Part shown: in pieces, positions 8,332-16,197 of the stretch
Numbering within the stretch: the first letter of the stretch is position 1
Layout of the letters: every line of letters begins with the position of its first letter
Origin: JANNMJ01 sp031397815
GTDB lineage: Bacteria; Bacteroidota; Bacteroidia; Cytophagales; Hymenobacteraceae
NCBI GenBank assembly: GCA_031397815.1
Contig: JANNMJ010000029.1
Location: 1 to 46,380 of the forward strand
DNA length: 46,380 bases
Direction of reading: 5' to 3'
The notes under the pieces: generated by a model
Database searches by the model: none
What the model was told of the DNA's origin: nothing
Seen by the model: only the letters and a program-made list of their open reading frames with translations
Program-made: the position numbers and the translations under genes

Positions 8332-8721
8332 ATTCCAACGTTTTTTACTGTTCTGCCATTCCAGCTAACAACCCTAAGCGTACCGACAAAGGAAGTGAAA
8401 TACGTTGATTGCTTATGCCTCGGACTAAAAAACACCTCTCGGACCAGACCGGGCAACCAGTCTTAGCCACCAGTTGGTAACTGCTGTCGAAGCGTTACGC
8501 ATCCACTTTCCTGAACCGGCGTTAACAGTAAAAAGGCCACGCAGCGGCCGGGCGCGGGGTTTTTACGTCAGTACCGCAACGCGATAACGCTACATTCGTT
8601 GATGAGCCTTGGGAAACCGGTCGACTATCGGTCCGGACAGGCTGCCAAGGCCGACCGATCCCCGCCATCATTCTGACTGCGCAGCGACCAATGTTGCGTT
8701 ACCGGGAATTAATGCCTTCTG
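8332..8721. other. 390-bp intergenic region between divergent genes
   Basis: It must hold the promoters of the minus-strand regulator (from 8331) and the plus-strand antiporter (from 8722). I see no convincing coding sequence, RNA gene or strong promoter consensus. Near 8528-8566 GTAAAAA and GTTTTTAC flank a GC-rich core, a weak structure that I do not call as a terminator. Confidence 0.5.
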
Positions 8722-9954
8722 ATGCTTCCATTTTTTGCCCTACTCTTAACCTTAACCGCCGCGTTTTCCTACTTCAACGTCAGAGTGTTACGCTTGCCCG
8801 CGGGCATCCTGTTTATGCTCCTCGGGACGGTAGCGGCGATAGGAGTCCTGATTGCTGGGCAGTATTCCCCCGCCTTCGTCGCGGCGACCCGCGACACCCT
8901 CGCTAGCCTCGATTTTCCGGAGCTGCTGCTCGGCAACGTCCTTAGCTTCCTGCTTTTCGCCGGTTCTCTGCACATTAAGTATGCGGCGTTGCGGGCGGCG
9001 GCGCGGAGCATTCTGGCGTTTGCGACGGTGGGCGTGGTCATCAGCACGGTGCTGGGGGGCGCGGCGGCTTATTTCCTGTTGCAGCTCGTCGGGCTGCCGA
9101 TTCCGCTGCTCCCTTGCTTGATTTTCGGGGCGATGTTGGCGCCCACTGACCCGGTGGCGGTGCTCGGCATCGTGAAGGAAACGAAGCTGGCGCCGGTTGT
9201 GGAGAACAATCTGGTCGGTGAATCGCTGTTCAATGACGGCGTCGGGGTGGTCGTTTTTTCGACCCTCCTGATTGTGGCGCTGCCCATCGGCGCACCGCCT
9301 ACGGCCGGGGCCATCGGCTTGCTGCTGCTGCGCGAAGTGGGCGGCGGGCTGCTCGCGGGCCTTGCGATTGGGTACGTCGGCTACCGCCTGATGAAGAGTA
9401 TTGACCATTTTCAGACCGAAATTCTCATCACCCTCGCGATGGTAGTCGGCGGCTACGCGCTCTGCCACGCGCTGCACGTTTCGGGGCCGCTGGCGATGGT
9501 AGTGGCGGGCGTTTTCACGGGCAACAGCGCCCGCGACGAGGCCATGTCGGAACAAACGCAGGACTACCTTATCAAATTCTGGGAAGTGCTCGACGAGGTA
9601 CTCAACGCCCTGCTTTTTGTGCTGATGGGGCTGGAGCTGGTAGTGGTGGGCGTGCAGGGTACCTACCTCGTGCTCGGTGCGGTTGTGGCGGTGGGGTTGG
9701 TGGTGGCGCGCTACGTGGCGCTTTGGGTGCCCGCCACGCTGCTGGGGCTGCGCCAGACGCTGCCGCCGCGCTCGCTTGAAATCCTGACGTGGGGCGGTTT
9801 GCGCGGCGGCATCTCGCTGGCGTTGGCGTTGGCATTGCCGCGGCACCTCTACCCCGAAGTCTTCGTACCGATGACGCTCGCTGTCGTACTGTTCTCGCTG
9901 ATTGTACAGGGCCTGACGCTCGGGCGCGTGATTACCCGGCTGGTGGGGCGTTAG
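8722..9954 (+). CDS. Na+/H+ antiporter, CPA1 family (NhaP-like)
   Basis: A 410-residue protein with about twelve hydrophobic segments. Diagnostic motifs are GAMLAPTDPVAVLGI (residues about 135-149) and the ion-binding segment GESLFNDGVGVVVF (about 167-180), with LTWGGLRGGISLALAL near the end. It exchanges Na+ (or K+) for H+ across the inner membrane. There is no cytoplasmic C-terminal TrkA domain. ATG 8722 places the first membrane helix directly at the N-terminus. The DUF389 gene starts 30 bp downstream, so the two are probably cotranscribed. Confidence 0.92.
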   Translation: MLPFFALLLTLTAAFSYFNVRVLRLPAGILFMLLGTVAAIGVLIAGQYSPAFVAATRDTLASLDFPELLLGNVLSFLLFAGSLHIKYAALRAAARSILAFATVGVVISTVLGGAAAYFLLQLVGLPIPLLPCLIFGAMLAPTDPVAVLGIVKETKLAPVVENNLVGESLFNDGVGVVVFSTLLIVALPIGAPPTAGAIGLLLLREVGGGLLAGLAIGYVGYRLMKSIDHFQTEILITLAMVVGGYALCHALHVSGPLAMVVAGVFTGNSARDEAMSEQTQDYLIKFWEVLDEVLNALLFVLMGLELVVVGVQGTYLVLGAVVAVGLVVARYVALWVPATLLGLRQTLPPRSLEILTWGGLRGGISLALALALPRHLYPEVFVPMTLAVVLFSLIVQGLTLGRVITRLVGR

Positions 9955-9984
9955 GCAGGTCGTTTTTATTCAATATCGATTCTG

Positions 9985-11394
9985 ATGCAGCTTTCTGACT
10001 GGATGGCGCCCCTGCGCGAGCGTTTCGACCTGACGGCCGATATGGCCTCCCCCGATACCATCCGGAAAAGCGTGCTGGCGGGACTGCGCTTCCGGGGCAC
10101 CAATCTGTGGGTGCTCATCTTCGCTATCGTGGTGGCGTCGGTGGGGCTGAACGTCAATTCGGCGGCCGTGATTATTGGGGCTATGTTGATTTCGCCGCTG
10201 ATGGGGCCGATTGTGGGCGTGGGCTACGGTGTCGCGACGACCGATGTCGAGATGATTCGGGTCGCGCTCAAGAACCTGTTCATTGCGGCGGGCATGAGCA
10301 TAGCCACTTCGGCGCTGTATTTCACGCTGACCCCGCTCGCCACGGCTGGCTCTGAGCTGCTCGCGCGCACCACGCCCACCGCGTGGGACGTCCTGATTGC
10401 CCTCTTCGGCGGACTGGCCGGGGCCGTTGCACTCACCCGCAAGACCTACACCAACGTGGTGCCCGGCGTGGCGATTGCCACCGCGTTGATGCCGCCGCTC
10501 TGCACGGCGGGTTACGGCATTGCCACGCTCCACCTCGACTATTTCCTCGGCGCGTTTTACCTGTTTTTCATTAACGGCGTGTTCATCAGTCTGGCCACGT
10601 TTATGGTGGTTCGGTTTCTGAAAGTCCCCAATCACGCCTTCGCCGACCCTGCTCAGGGCCGTCGCGTGCACCGCCTGACGTGGGGCATTGCGCTCCTCAC
10701 GGCGCTGCCGAGCGTGTGGCTCGGTTACCGCATCGTGGAGCGGGCGCTGTTCGAGGCAAATGCGCGCCGGTTCATCGACGAGCAGCTCACGTTTACGAAT
10801 ACGTACGTGGTGGCCCGCCGCCTCGACCCCTCCGCCCGCACCATGAACCTACTGCTGGCGGGGCAGCGCGTGTCGGCGGCGCGGCTCGATTCGGCGCGTG
10901 CCCGGCTGGCCGATTACCACCTGCGGCGCGCCACGCTCACCATCCGACAAGGGATGGCGCTCTACGATTCTGCCGACGCCGACGCCCTGCGCGCCTCGCT
11001 CCTCGACGACCTCCAGAACCGCAATGCCGCCGTGTTGGCGGCGCAGGAAGTGCGGCTCGACCGGTTACAACAGGCGCTCCTCGCCCAGCAGGCTATGAAC
11101 CGCCTGCCGCCCGCCGCCGCGCTCCTGCGCGAAGTGCGCGTCGAGCACCCCGATGTCCGGCGCCTCGGCCTGAGCTGGCTCGTGCAGCCCCCCGCCGATT
11201 CCGTCACGCCCCCGGACAGCCTCCTCGTGCTGCGCCTCACCCTCAGCGCCGCCCCCGATTCCGCCGAAACTGGTCGCCTGACGCGGTGGCTGCGCCTGCG
11301 CACCGGGCACCCCCGCGTCCAGCTCCTCCTCGACGCGCCGCCCGCGCCGGTGCGGAAAGGGCCGGTTCGTCGCTCGCGCAATGGGCGCCGCTGA
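9985..11394 (+). CDS. DUF389-domain membrane protein
   Basis: A 469-residue protein. Residues about 20-250 hold the DUF389 membrane domain with its conserved segments SVGLNVNSAAVIIGAMLISP, LMGPIVGVGYG and PGVAIATALMPPLCTAGYGI. The rest (about 260-469) is soluble, with repeated Arg/Ala/Leu-rich helices and a Pro-rich end. The molecular function of the family is not established. It follows the antiporter by 30 bp. The stop codon lies inside a terminator-like hairpin. Confidence 0.88.
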   Translation: MQLSDWMAPLRERFDLTADMASPDTIRKSVLAGLRFRGTNLWVLIFAIVVASVGLNVNSAAVIIGAMLISPLMGPIVGVGYGVATTDVEMIRVALKNLFIAAGMSIATSALYFTLTPLATAGSELLARTTPTAWDVLIALFGGLAGAVALTRKTYTNVVPGVAIATALMPPLCTAGYGIATLHLDYFLGAFYLFFINGVFISLATFMVVRFLKVPNHAFADPAQGRRVHRLTWGIALLTALPSVWLGYRIVERALFEANARRFIDEQLTFTNTYVVARRLDPSARTMNLLLAGQRVSAARLDSARARLADYHLRRATLTIRQGMALYDSADADALRASLLDDLQNRNAAVLAAQEVRLDRLQQALLAQQAMNRLPPAAALLREVRVEHPDVRRLGLSWLVQPPADSVTPPDSLLVLRLTLSAAPDSAETGRLTRWLRLRTGHPRVQLLLDAPPAPVRKGPVRRSRNGRR

Positions 11395-11411
11395 GTGCGG
11401 GGCGCCCTTTT
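11383..11411 (+). terminator. Probable rho-independent terminator after the DUF389 gene
   Basis: The arms GGGCGCC (11383-11389) and GGCGCCC (11401-11407) are followed by a short T run. The stem overlaps the stop codon of the DUF389 gene. Confidence 0.5.
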
Positions 11412-11459
11412 CTCAACGCCCACTCCGACGTCCGGATCACCCCCTAAAAAGCTGTTTTT

Positions 11460-11831
11460 TCAGCTTATTTCGACGTTTTTGTTGCCATCTTCATCTTCTT
11501 CGAGATAAAGACGCCAGCCCAATTTATTAGCAACATCCTTAAAAGCACTGACATACCTCGCCTGATCATCTTCATCCCCTTTAGAGCATACTATGATTAC
11601 CAGAGTAACAAACGGAATTTCCAAATCATGCACAGCGTAATTACCGTTATACGTTTCCACTATCGCTATACTAACCCACGGAAAACCCTCTGCATTTTCA
11701 AAACTCTGAGGAGTCTTCTGCTTGAACAACTTCGTCTCTAACAAGCACTCGACCACAAATGACCTTTCCAGCTTCTGGCCAAAATGCTCATCATACTTGA
11801 TTTTATAGTAACCATACAAATGACTGTACAT
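11460..11831 (-). CDS. Unknown 123-residue protein in an AT-rich insert
   Basis: An acidic cytoplasmic-looking protein without signal peptide or membrane helix, ending in an acidic stretch EEDEDGNKNVEIS. I do not recognise the family; its size, isolation and AT-rich base use resemble orphan immunity-type genes of Bacteroidota, but that is only a guess. It is clearly poorer in GC than its neighbours, so it was probably acquired. Its last nine residues (DGNKNVEIS) resemble the end of a truncated minus-strand reading frame at 15544-15620 (DGNENVEIK), suggesting a second, broken relative. A GH15 3'-end relic lies 45 bp upstream of its start. Confidence 0.6.
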   Translation of the reverse strand: MYSHLYGYYKIKYDEHFGQKLERSFVVECLLETKLFKQKTPQSFENAEGFPWVSIAIVETYNGNYAVHDLEIPFVTLVIIVCSKGDEDDQARYVSAFKDVANKLGWRLYLEEDEDGNKNVEIS

Positions 11832-11876
11832 TGTTTTTGATTTTTTCGGTTAAACAAGTTTCTCTGTTTCAACTTG

Positions 11877-11972
11877 CACTGGGGCGATTTTTCACAAATG
11901 TATTGCTACATCGGGCTGAGAAACACAGCTTTTAGTATTAAGCGAAGGTTGGAGTTGCCGGAGTTTGTGTAG
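11877..11972 (+). pseudogene. Relic 1 of the GH15 gene 3' end
   Basis: Read in frame to the TAG at 11970-11972, this gives HWGDFSQMYCYIGLRNTAF followed by SIKRRLELPEFV. It aligns without a gap with the last 31 residues of the intact GH15 protein (QWGNFPQAYSHVGLVNAAY, then RIARRLDLPAFV). The frame has no start and the similarity fades upstream of 11877. It lies 135 bp upstream of the intact gene and is followed, like the intact copy, by GTGTCAGT-type repeats. Confidence 0.75.
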
Positions 11973-11982
11973 TGCGAGCGAC

Positions 11983-12022
11983 GGGTGTCGGGACGAGCGC
12001 GACGTGTGTCAGTACGGGTGCG
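11983..12022 (+). repeat. Short GTGTCAGT-type repeats after relic 1
   Basis: Two degenerate units (GGGTGTCGGGACGAGCGCG and GTGTGTCAGTACGGGTGCGG) follow the relic stop codon. They match the units that follow the intact GH15 stop at 13923-14012. Confidence 0.6.
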
Positions 12023-12043
12023 GCTGAGCGCCGAAACACGTAA

Positions 12044-12072
12044 CCTTGTTTCGGCGGCGGGGGTACACTTTG
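12044..12072 (+). promoter_or_regulatory. Possible promoter of the GH15 gene
   Basis: CCTTG near 12044-12047 and TACACTTTG at 12064-12072 resemble the Bacteroidota -33 and -7 elements, although the -7 has one extra base. It lies 36 bp before ATG 12108. Confidence 0.35.
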
Positions 12073-12107
12073 GGGGCGCCTGACATTCCCGCCCGCCTTT
12101 TCTTCGG

Positions 12108-13910
12108 ATGCAGGAAGCCACTTCTGACCGCCACCTCTACAACCTCGGCCTCATCGGAAACTGCGCGTATCTGGCGCTTATTCAGCCCGATACGGCCGTG
12201 GCGTGGCTGTGCTGGCCGCGTTTCGATTCGTCGTTCGTCTTTGGAAGTCTGCTGGATACGGAGCGCGGCGGCTCCTTCGCGCTCCTGCCCGCCGATGGCC
12301 CGCCCGCCGAAACCCGGCAGTATTACCTCGAAAACACCAATATCCTCTGCTCCGACGTCACGACCGCCGACGGCAGCCAATACCGCGTCACCGATTTCGC
12401 GCCCCGCTTCCCGCAATACGACCGCTATTACCGCCCCCTGATGCTCATCCGCAAGGTGGAGCCGCTGAAGGGGGCGCCGCGCATCCGCGTAACCTGCCAG
12501 CCCGTGGCCGATTACGGTGCGCAACCCCTCGACCCGCATCGCAGCTCCAACCACCTCACGTTCAAAGGGCTGGAAGAAGAGCTGCGGCTCACGACTGATA
12601 TTCCCCTCACCTATCTCCTCGACGATGAGCCGGTAGTGCTGCTGGAGCCGCATTACCTCGTCCTGACCTACGGCGCGCCCTTGGAAGCGCCGTTGGCGAG
12701 TACGGCCGAGCGGTTCCTGCGCGAAACCACGCGGTATTGGCGGCAGTGGGTGAAGAGCACGAGTATCGCGTCGTTTTATCAGGCGCAGGTCATCCGGTCG
12801 GCGCTCACGCTCAAGCTGCATCAGTACGAAGACACTGGCGCCATCATCGCCGCCACCACCACCAGTCTGCCCGAAGCGCCCGGCTCGGGCCGCAACTGGG
12901 ATTACCGTTTCTGCTGGCTCCGCGATACGTATTACACGCTCAACGCCTTCAACAGCTTGGGGCATTTTGAGGAAGTGGAGCGGTATTTCCATTTCATCGC
13001 CACCGTCACGACCAAAGCCACCGACCGTTACCAGCCGCTCTACGGCATCGGCGGGGCCACGCATCTGATTGAGCGCGAGCTGGATTTGGCCGGTTACCGT
13101 GGCAACCAGCCCGTCCGGATCGGCAACGATGCGTGGACGCACACCCAAAACGACGGCTACGGCCAAGTGCTCACCGCCCTGCTGCCGCTTTACATCGACC
13201 AACGCTTCCGCGACCCCGACCGCACCCTCTCCCCCACGCTCGTAGCGGATACGCTCGGGTTCATTGAGCGGACGATGGATCAGCCCGACGCCGGTTTGTG
13301 GGAATTCCGCACCCTCGCGCAGCACCACTGCTACACGTACCTCTTCCATTGGGCGGGGGCGCTAGCCGCGCGCAAAGTGGCCGAGCACACTCACGACGAC
13401 GCCCTCGCCGCGCAAGCTACCCAGCTCGCCGAAACCGCCGCCGGCCACATCGAAGCCTGTTACGACGCCGAGCGCGGCGTGTACACCAACGCCGTCGGCT
13501 CGCCGCACCTCGACGCCAGCACCTTGCAGCTCATCACGATGGGCTACCTCGAACCGACTTCCGAGAAAGCCCAGCGCCACCTTCGCGGCCTCGAAGCCGA
13601 GCTACGGACGCCCGAAGGCCTCTTCTACCGCTACCGCCACGCCGACGATTTCGGCACCCCCGAAACCACCTTCCTCATCTGCTCCTTCTGGTACGTCGAA
13701 GCCCTCGCGTGCGTCGGGCGCGTGCCGGAAGCCGTCGCGCAGTTCGAGCATCTGCTCACCTACGCCAACCACCTCGGCCTCCTCTCCGAAGACGTAGACG
13801 CCCGAACTGGGTCGCAGTGGGGGAATTTCCCGCAAGCGTACAGCCACGTGGGTTTGGTGAACGCGGCGTATCGGATTGCAAGAAGGCTGGATCTACCGGC
13901 GTTTGTGTAG
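12108..13910 (+). CDS. Glycoside hydrolase family 15 protein (glucoamylase/trehalase-like)
   Basis: A 600-residue cytoplasmic protein. The N-terminus LIGNCAYLALIQPDTAVAWL and CWPRFDSSFVFG is the usual start of bacterial GH15 proteins. The (alpha/alpha)6 barrel carries GSGRNWDYRFCWLRDTYYT (about 262-280) and the acid-residue segment DAGLWEFRT (about 395). The C-terminus has SQWGNFPQAYSHVGLVNAAY. Bacterial members hydrolyse trehalose or alpha-glucans. A fused trehalose-6-phosphate synthase/phosphatase lies convergently 2.3 kb away, so a role in trehalose turnover is likely. The gene keeps the high GC of the core. Its 3' end recurs as decayed copies at 11877-11972, 14013-14040 and 15622-15720. 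Confidence 0.9.
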   Translation: MQEATSDRHLYNLGLIGNCAYLALIQPDTAVAWLCWPRFDSSFVFGSLLDTERGGSFALLPADGPPAETRQYYLENTNILCSDVTTADGSQYRVTDFAPRFPQYDRYYRPLMLIRKVEPLKGAPRIRVTCQPVADYGAQPLDPHRSSNHLTFKGLEEELRLTTDIPLTYLLDDEPVVLLEPHYLVLTYGAPLEAPLASTAERFLRETTRYWRQWVKSTSIASFYQAQVIRSALTLKLHQYEDTGAIIAATTTSLPEAPGSGRNWDYRFCWLRDTYYTLNAFNSLGHFEEVERYFHFIATVTTKATDRYQPLYGIGGATHLIERELDLAGYRGNQPVRIGNDAWTHTQNDGYGQVLTALLPLYIDQRFRDPDRTLSPTLVADTLGFIERTMDQPDAGLWEFRTLAQHHCYTYLFHWAGALAARKVAEHTHDDALAAQATQLAETAAGHIEACYDAERGVYTNAVGSPHLDASTLQLITMGYLEPTSEKAQRHLRGLEAELRTPEGLFYRYRHADDFGTPETTFLICSFWYVEALACVGRVPEAVAQFEHLLTYANHLGLLSEDVDARTGSQWGNFPQAYSHVGLVNAAYRIARRLDLPAFV

Positions 13911-13922
13911 GGCGGGCGGCGG

Positions 13923-14012
13923 GTGTCGGTATGTGTCAGTATGGGCGCGGAGGTTGTCAGTACGAGCGCGGAAGGTGTCAGTAGAAGCGCGGCGGGTGTC
14001 AGTTAAAGCGCG
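13923..14012 (+). repeat. Tandem approx. 21-bp repeats after the GH15 stop
   Basis: Four to five imperfect units of the form GTGTCAGTANGRGCGCGGNGG follow each other directly after the GH15 stop codon. Similar units follow relic 1 at 11983. They do not encode an obvious protein and lack the spacer structure of a CRISPR array. Confidence 0.75.
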
Positions 14013-14040
14013 GAAAGGTGGATTTGCCGGAGATTGTTAG
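14013..14040 (+). pseudogene. Relic 2, last ~28 bp of the GH15 3' end
   Basis: GAAAGGTGGATTTGCCGGAG followed by ATTGTTAG aligns with the last 29 bp of the intact gene (GAAGGCTGGATCTACCGGCG, then TTTGTGTAG) with one or two gaps and a few substitutions. It marks the change from GC-rich core to AT-rich insert. Confidence 0.5.
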
Positions 14041-14059
14041 AGCAATCAGGTACCTATTT

Positions 14060-14398
14060 TTATTTTAAAAAATCTCCGTCAATAATTAAAAGCTTCACTC
14101 CACCTTTTGAGATAGAACGATGCGAACTTAAATTATCTGAAACCACATACGACATCCCTTTTGTTAGTATTGATTTTTTGCCGCCTTCGAGTTCTGTTAC
14201 AAACTCGCCTTCTAAACAATGCACAATATGTCCTTTTTGACACCAATGGTCTGCGAGATAATTTTCTGAATATTCTACAAGCCGCACTCTGATATTGCCA
14301 AACTGCAAAGTCTGCCAATAGGCAGTTCCTGTTTCTCCTTTATGCTCAGTCTTTTCAACTGTTGCCCAATCTAACGCCTGAAATGGTATTTTGTGCAT
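14060..14398 (-). CDS. Small cupin, DHCW-motif cupin family
   Basis: A 112-residue single-domain cupin. The stretch ETGTAYWQTLQFGNIRVRLV and the motif YLADHWCQKGHIVHCLEG, followed by LTKGMSYVVSD, are typical of the small 'DHCW motif cupin fold' proteins. The His/Cys/His set in DHWCQKGH suggests a metal or ligand site; no reaction is known. ATG 14398 is chosen because the family starts just before IPFQALDW; the frame upstream to 14530 does not fit the family. AT-rich, within the accessory insert. Confidence 0.8.
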   Translation of the reverse strand: MHKIPFQALDWATVEKTEHKGETGTAYWQTLQFGNIRVRLVEYSENYLADHWCQKGHIVHCLEGEFVTELEGGKKSILTKGMSYVVSDNLSSHRSISKGGVKLLIIDGDFLK

Positions 14399-14622
14399 AT
14401 ACTCGATTTTATGCGCTTGCCAACAATATCTGGGTTGCCGCAACACAATAGTACTTCTTCTTGCGGTAATCGACCAATGGTATGCAAGCTGAAGTACGGC
14501 AACGCAGTCGAATCGGGCGGATTGCCGCATGAACAGCAGGTATCAAGTTGCGAGGTGGGGCGTTTGTGACGGGCTACGTGAGTGTAGATTTCGATGGTCT
14601 TGATACTACTGAGGCCAGATCT

Positions 14623-15171
14623 TCAGTCCTGTTGTATCCATTCGAACTTGCCATTCTCAAAATACACCACGCCACCGCCACAAGCTTCTGCCTGATGAAT
14701 GAAAATGCCGTCATTCAGCAACTTGATTTTGTCAGAGTCTTTGACATCTTCTTCGGAGATGATTTCCCCCTCATCACTTACGTTGTTCCAATACGTCTTC
14801 CCCTTTGGTGCTACTTCGAACGCATCAACCCAGCTTATGTCATCGAACTCCTGTCCAACAAATTTTTTACTCATCCCTAAAAGCTCCACCCTCTTATTAC
14901 CGAATACTATTTTCAGTCCGTATTTCTCATTTGTCGTGTTTTGAACAATCTGCACTGTATCAGTTAAATTATCGCCGTCCAAATCACAAGCTGCAAAGCT
15001 TGGCTTGTGCTTCTTGGATACAATTATGGAGTCCTTCTCGACTTGACCCAAACTCTGCACTTCATCTCTTGGCTTTTCGTCGCATGTGTGCTCTCCGCTT
15101 TCACGGTGCTGGCAACTTGAAATTCCAAGCGTGGCAAGCACTGCTACAAAAAACTTGATACCTCTTGACAT
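14623..15171 (-). CDS. Lipoprotein with acidic repeat-like domain, unknown function
   Basis: A 182-residue SPII lipoprotein: MSRGIKFFVAVLATLGISSC gives a lipobox with Cys at residue 20. The mature part contains CDLDGDNLTDTVQIVQN, a D-x-D-x-D segment like FG-GAP/VCBS-type calcium loops, then beta-rich sequence. The upstream frame adds nine residues (to 15198), which overlap the preceding gene; ATG 15171 leaves 19 bp between them. It is the second gene of a two-lipoprotein operon (15547 to 14623). AT-rich. Confidence 0.7.
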   Translation of the reverse strand: MSRGIKFFVAVLATLGISSCQHRESGEHTCDEKPRDEVQSLGQVEKDSIIVSKKHKPSFAACDLDGDNLTDTVQIVQNTTNEKYGLKIVFGNKRVELLGMSKKFVGQEFDDISWVDAFEVAPKGKTYWNNVSDEGEIISEEDVKDSDKIKLLNDGIFIHQAEACGGGVVYFENGKFEWIQQD

Positions 15172-15190
15172 ATCATTATCGAATGTAAGC

Positions 15191-15547
15191 TTAGTCAACT
15201 CTAAAGCCTTTTACGGTTGAATCTTTTGCGAATTCTATGTAGAGCACTTTGCCTTGTTGAGGATCAATATCCCAACTGTAGTCAACCGAAATATCGTAAG
15301 CAAGCGCATTAATTTGATTACCCTGTTCGAATTCAGGATCCCCCAAGAGCACTACAACCTCTTTGTGGCTCATTCCTTTTTTCAAGTGATTTTTCACTAG
15401 GTCGGCGGTCATTTTTTCGCGATACGCATAAAAAACATCGTCTTTTGTGCCCCACTTTTCTTTATCAAATTCTAGCTCTTGTTGCCCACAGGAGACAAAC
15501 ACCAAAGCTAAGACCAAACACCTACAACGCAATATGCTACTTTTCAT
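15191..15547 (-). CDS. Small lipoprotein with BamE/SmpA-like segment
   Basis: A 118-residue protein with signal peptide and lipobox ending at VSCG (Cys about residue 20). The mature segment KKGMSHKEVVVLLGDPEF resembles the helix-turn of the BamE/SmpA (OmlA) fold, where 'GMs..eV..llG.P' is the hallmark; a beta-rich end follows. Whether it works in outer-membrane assembly cannot be told. Its ATG overlaps the stop codon of a truncated upstream frame (ATGA), which suggests former translational coupling. AT-rich accessory DNA. Confidence 0.65.
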   Translation of the reverse strand: MKSSILRCRCLVLALVFVSCGQQELEFDKEKWGTKDDVFYAYREKMTADLVKNHLKKGMSHKEVVVLLGDPEFEQGNQINALAYDISVDYSWDIDPQQGKVLYIEFAKDSTVKGFRVD

Positions 15548-15620
15548 TTTATTTCGACGTTCTCATTACCATCACTCCACATTTTTTCATTGCTAATTTT
15601 GCTCAACCTCTCTAAAACGG
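15544..15620 (-). pseudogene. 3' fragment of a lost gene upstream of the lipoprotein pair
   Basis: The minus-strand frame reads AVLERLSKISNEKMWSDGNE and then NVEIK before the TGA at 15546-15544, which overlaps the next ATG. Its end resembles the end of the intact unknown protein at 11460-11831. Upstream the frame runs into a copy of the GH15 3' end on the other strand, so the gene has lost its 5' part and its promoter. Confidence 0.5.
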
Positions 15621-15621
15621 C

Positions 15622-15720
15622 TCGGAGTGAGAAGATTTTTCGCGAAAATACAGCCACGCGGGGTTGACGAATGCGGCTTATCGAATTACCAGACGACTAA
15701 ATTTACCGACGTTTGTGTGA
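15622..15720 (+). pseudogene. Relic 3 of the GH15 gene 3' end
   Basis: The frame ending at the TGA at 15718-15720 reads EDFSRKYSHAGLTNAAYRIT and RRLNLPTFV, aligned without gaps with GNFPQAYSHVGLVNAAYRIA and RRLDLPAFV of the intact protein. Nucleotide alignment can be carried back to about 15622; the codon for Trp (TGG) is there TGA, so the copy is dead. It abuts the truncated minus-strand gene fragment at 15620. Confidence 0.8.
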
Positions 15721-15767
15721 GGAAGTACCGGGCTATGCTTTTAAAGCTAGCCTTCAAACAGCTCCTA

Positions 15768-16049
15768 CTAGGCAACTTTGCTTGTTATTGCCTCGACATC
15801 AGCAAGAGTCTTTACGTTCTTACCCTTTTCCGTAAACACAAAAAGCAAAGGGGTTTCCGAAATCATCTTAACACATCCTTGCGTGATAAGCTCTTTAAAG
15901 TGCTCTCGAACATACTCCCGCGAATTCCCTGTTGATTTAGCAACCTCCATCAGCCGAATGCCAATGTATTCAATCGGCACTGTGCTGTTATCTGATGCAA
16001 ACCACAACTCCTCAAAAAGTTGAAACATTACGTTTGGGAGAAGCCTCAT
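15768..16049 (-). CDS. Small winged-helix-like protein, unknown function
   Basis: A 93-residue protein without membrane segment. IGIRLMEVAKSTGNSREYVR followed by EHFKELITQGCVKMISETPL has the rhythm of a winged helix (helix, turn, recognition helix, beta wing), so a DNA-binding role is possible. ATG 16049 is supported by a good promoter at 16074-16105; an internal ATG at 16028 is the alternative. It is the last AT-rich gene before the trehalose enzyme. Confidence 0.55.
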   Translation of the reverse strand: MRLLPNVMFQLFEELWFASDNSTVPIEYIGIRLMEVAKSTGNSREYVREHFKELITQGCVKMISETPLLFVFTEKGKNVKTLADVEAITSKVA

Positions 16050-16073
16050 TTTTTCAGGGATTAAGTTTCAATG

Positions 16074-16105
16074 CAAAACTATAAGGCACGCACTTAGCCC
16101 GCAAA
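16074..16105 (-). promoter_or_regulatory. Promoter of the small winged-helix-like gene
   Basis: On the minus strand TTTG (16105-16102) and TAGTTTTG (16081-16074) match the Bacteroidota -33 and -7 elements with 20 bp between them. The predicted start lies about 20 nt before ATG 16049. Confidence 0.6.
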
Positions 16106-16197
16106 GTAATAACACGCTACACTTTGTTTAATCTCTACTTCCCGCAGACAGACAAGTCATCGCGAAAGTACAGGCAAAGCCAATGGGCGAAGCACCT

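Noticed and set aside
8528..8566. Possible terminator or attenuator hairpin upstream of the antiporter
   Set aside because: Only short outer arms pair (GTAAAAA/TTTTTAC) and the core gives no continuous stem.
8788..9846. A 352-codon minus-strand frame inside the antiporter gene
   Set aside because: Its product is a His/Arg/Gln-rich sequence, typical of an antisense shadow of a membrane protein gene.
12009..13349. A 446-codon open frame on the minus strand across the GH15 gene
   Set aside because: It mirrors the codon pattern of the well-supported plus-strand GH15 gene; high GC keeps the opposite frame open. The translation is Arg/Gly-rich with no recognisable domain.
13923..14012. Possible CRISPR array
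   Set aside because: Units follow each other with almost no spacer and vary throughout; no cas genes are present.
16116..16126. TACACTTTG on the plus strand as a promoter
   Set aside because: It resembles the element before the GH15 gene, but no plus-strand gene follows.
16160..16173. A further GH15 3'-end relic (TCGCGAAAGTACAG)
   Set aside because: Only about 14 bp resemble relic 3 and the similarity does not continue; it may be chance, so it is only mentioned in a finding.
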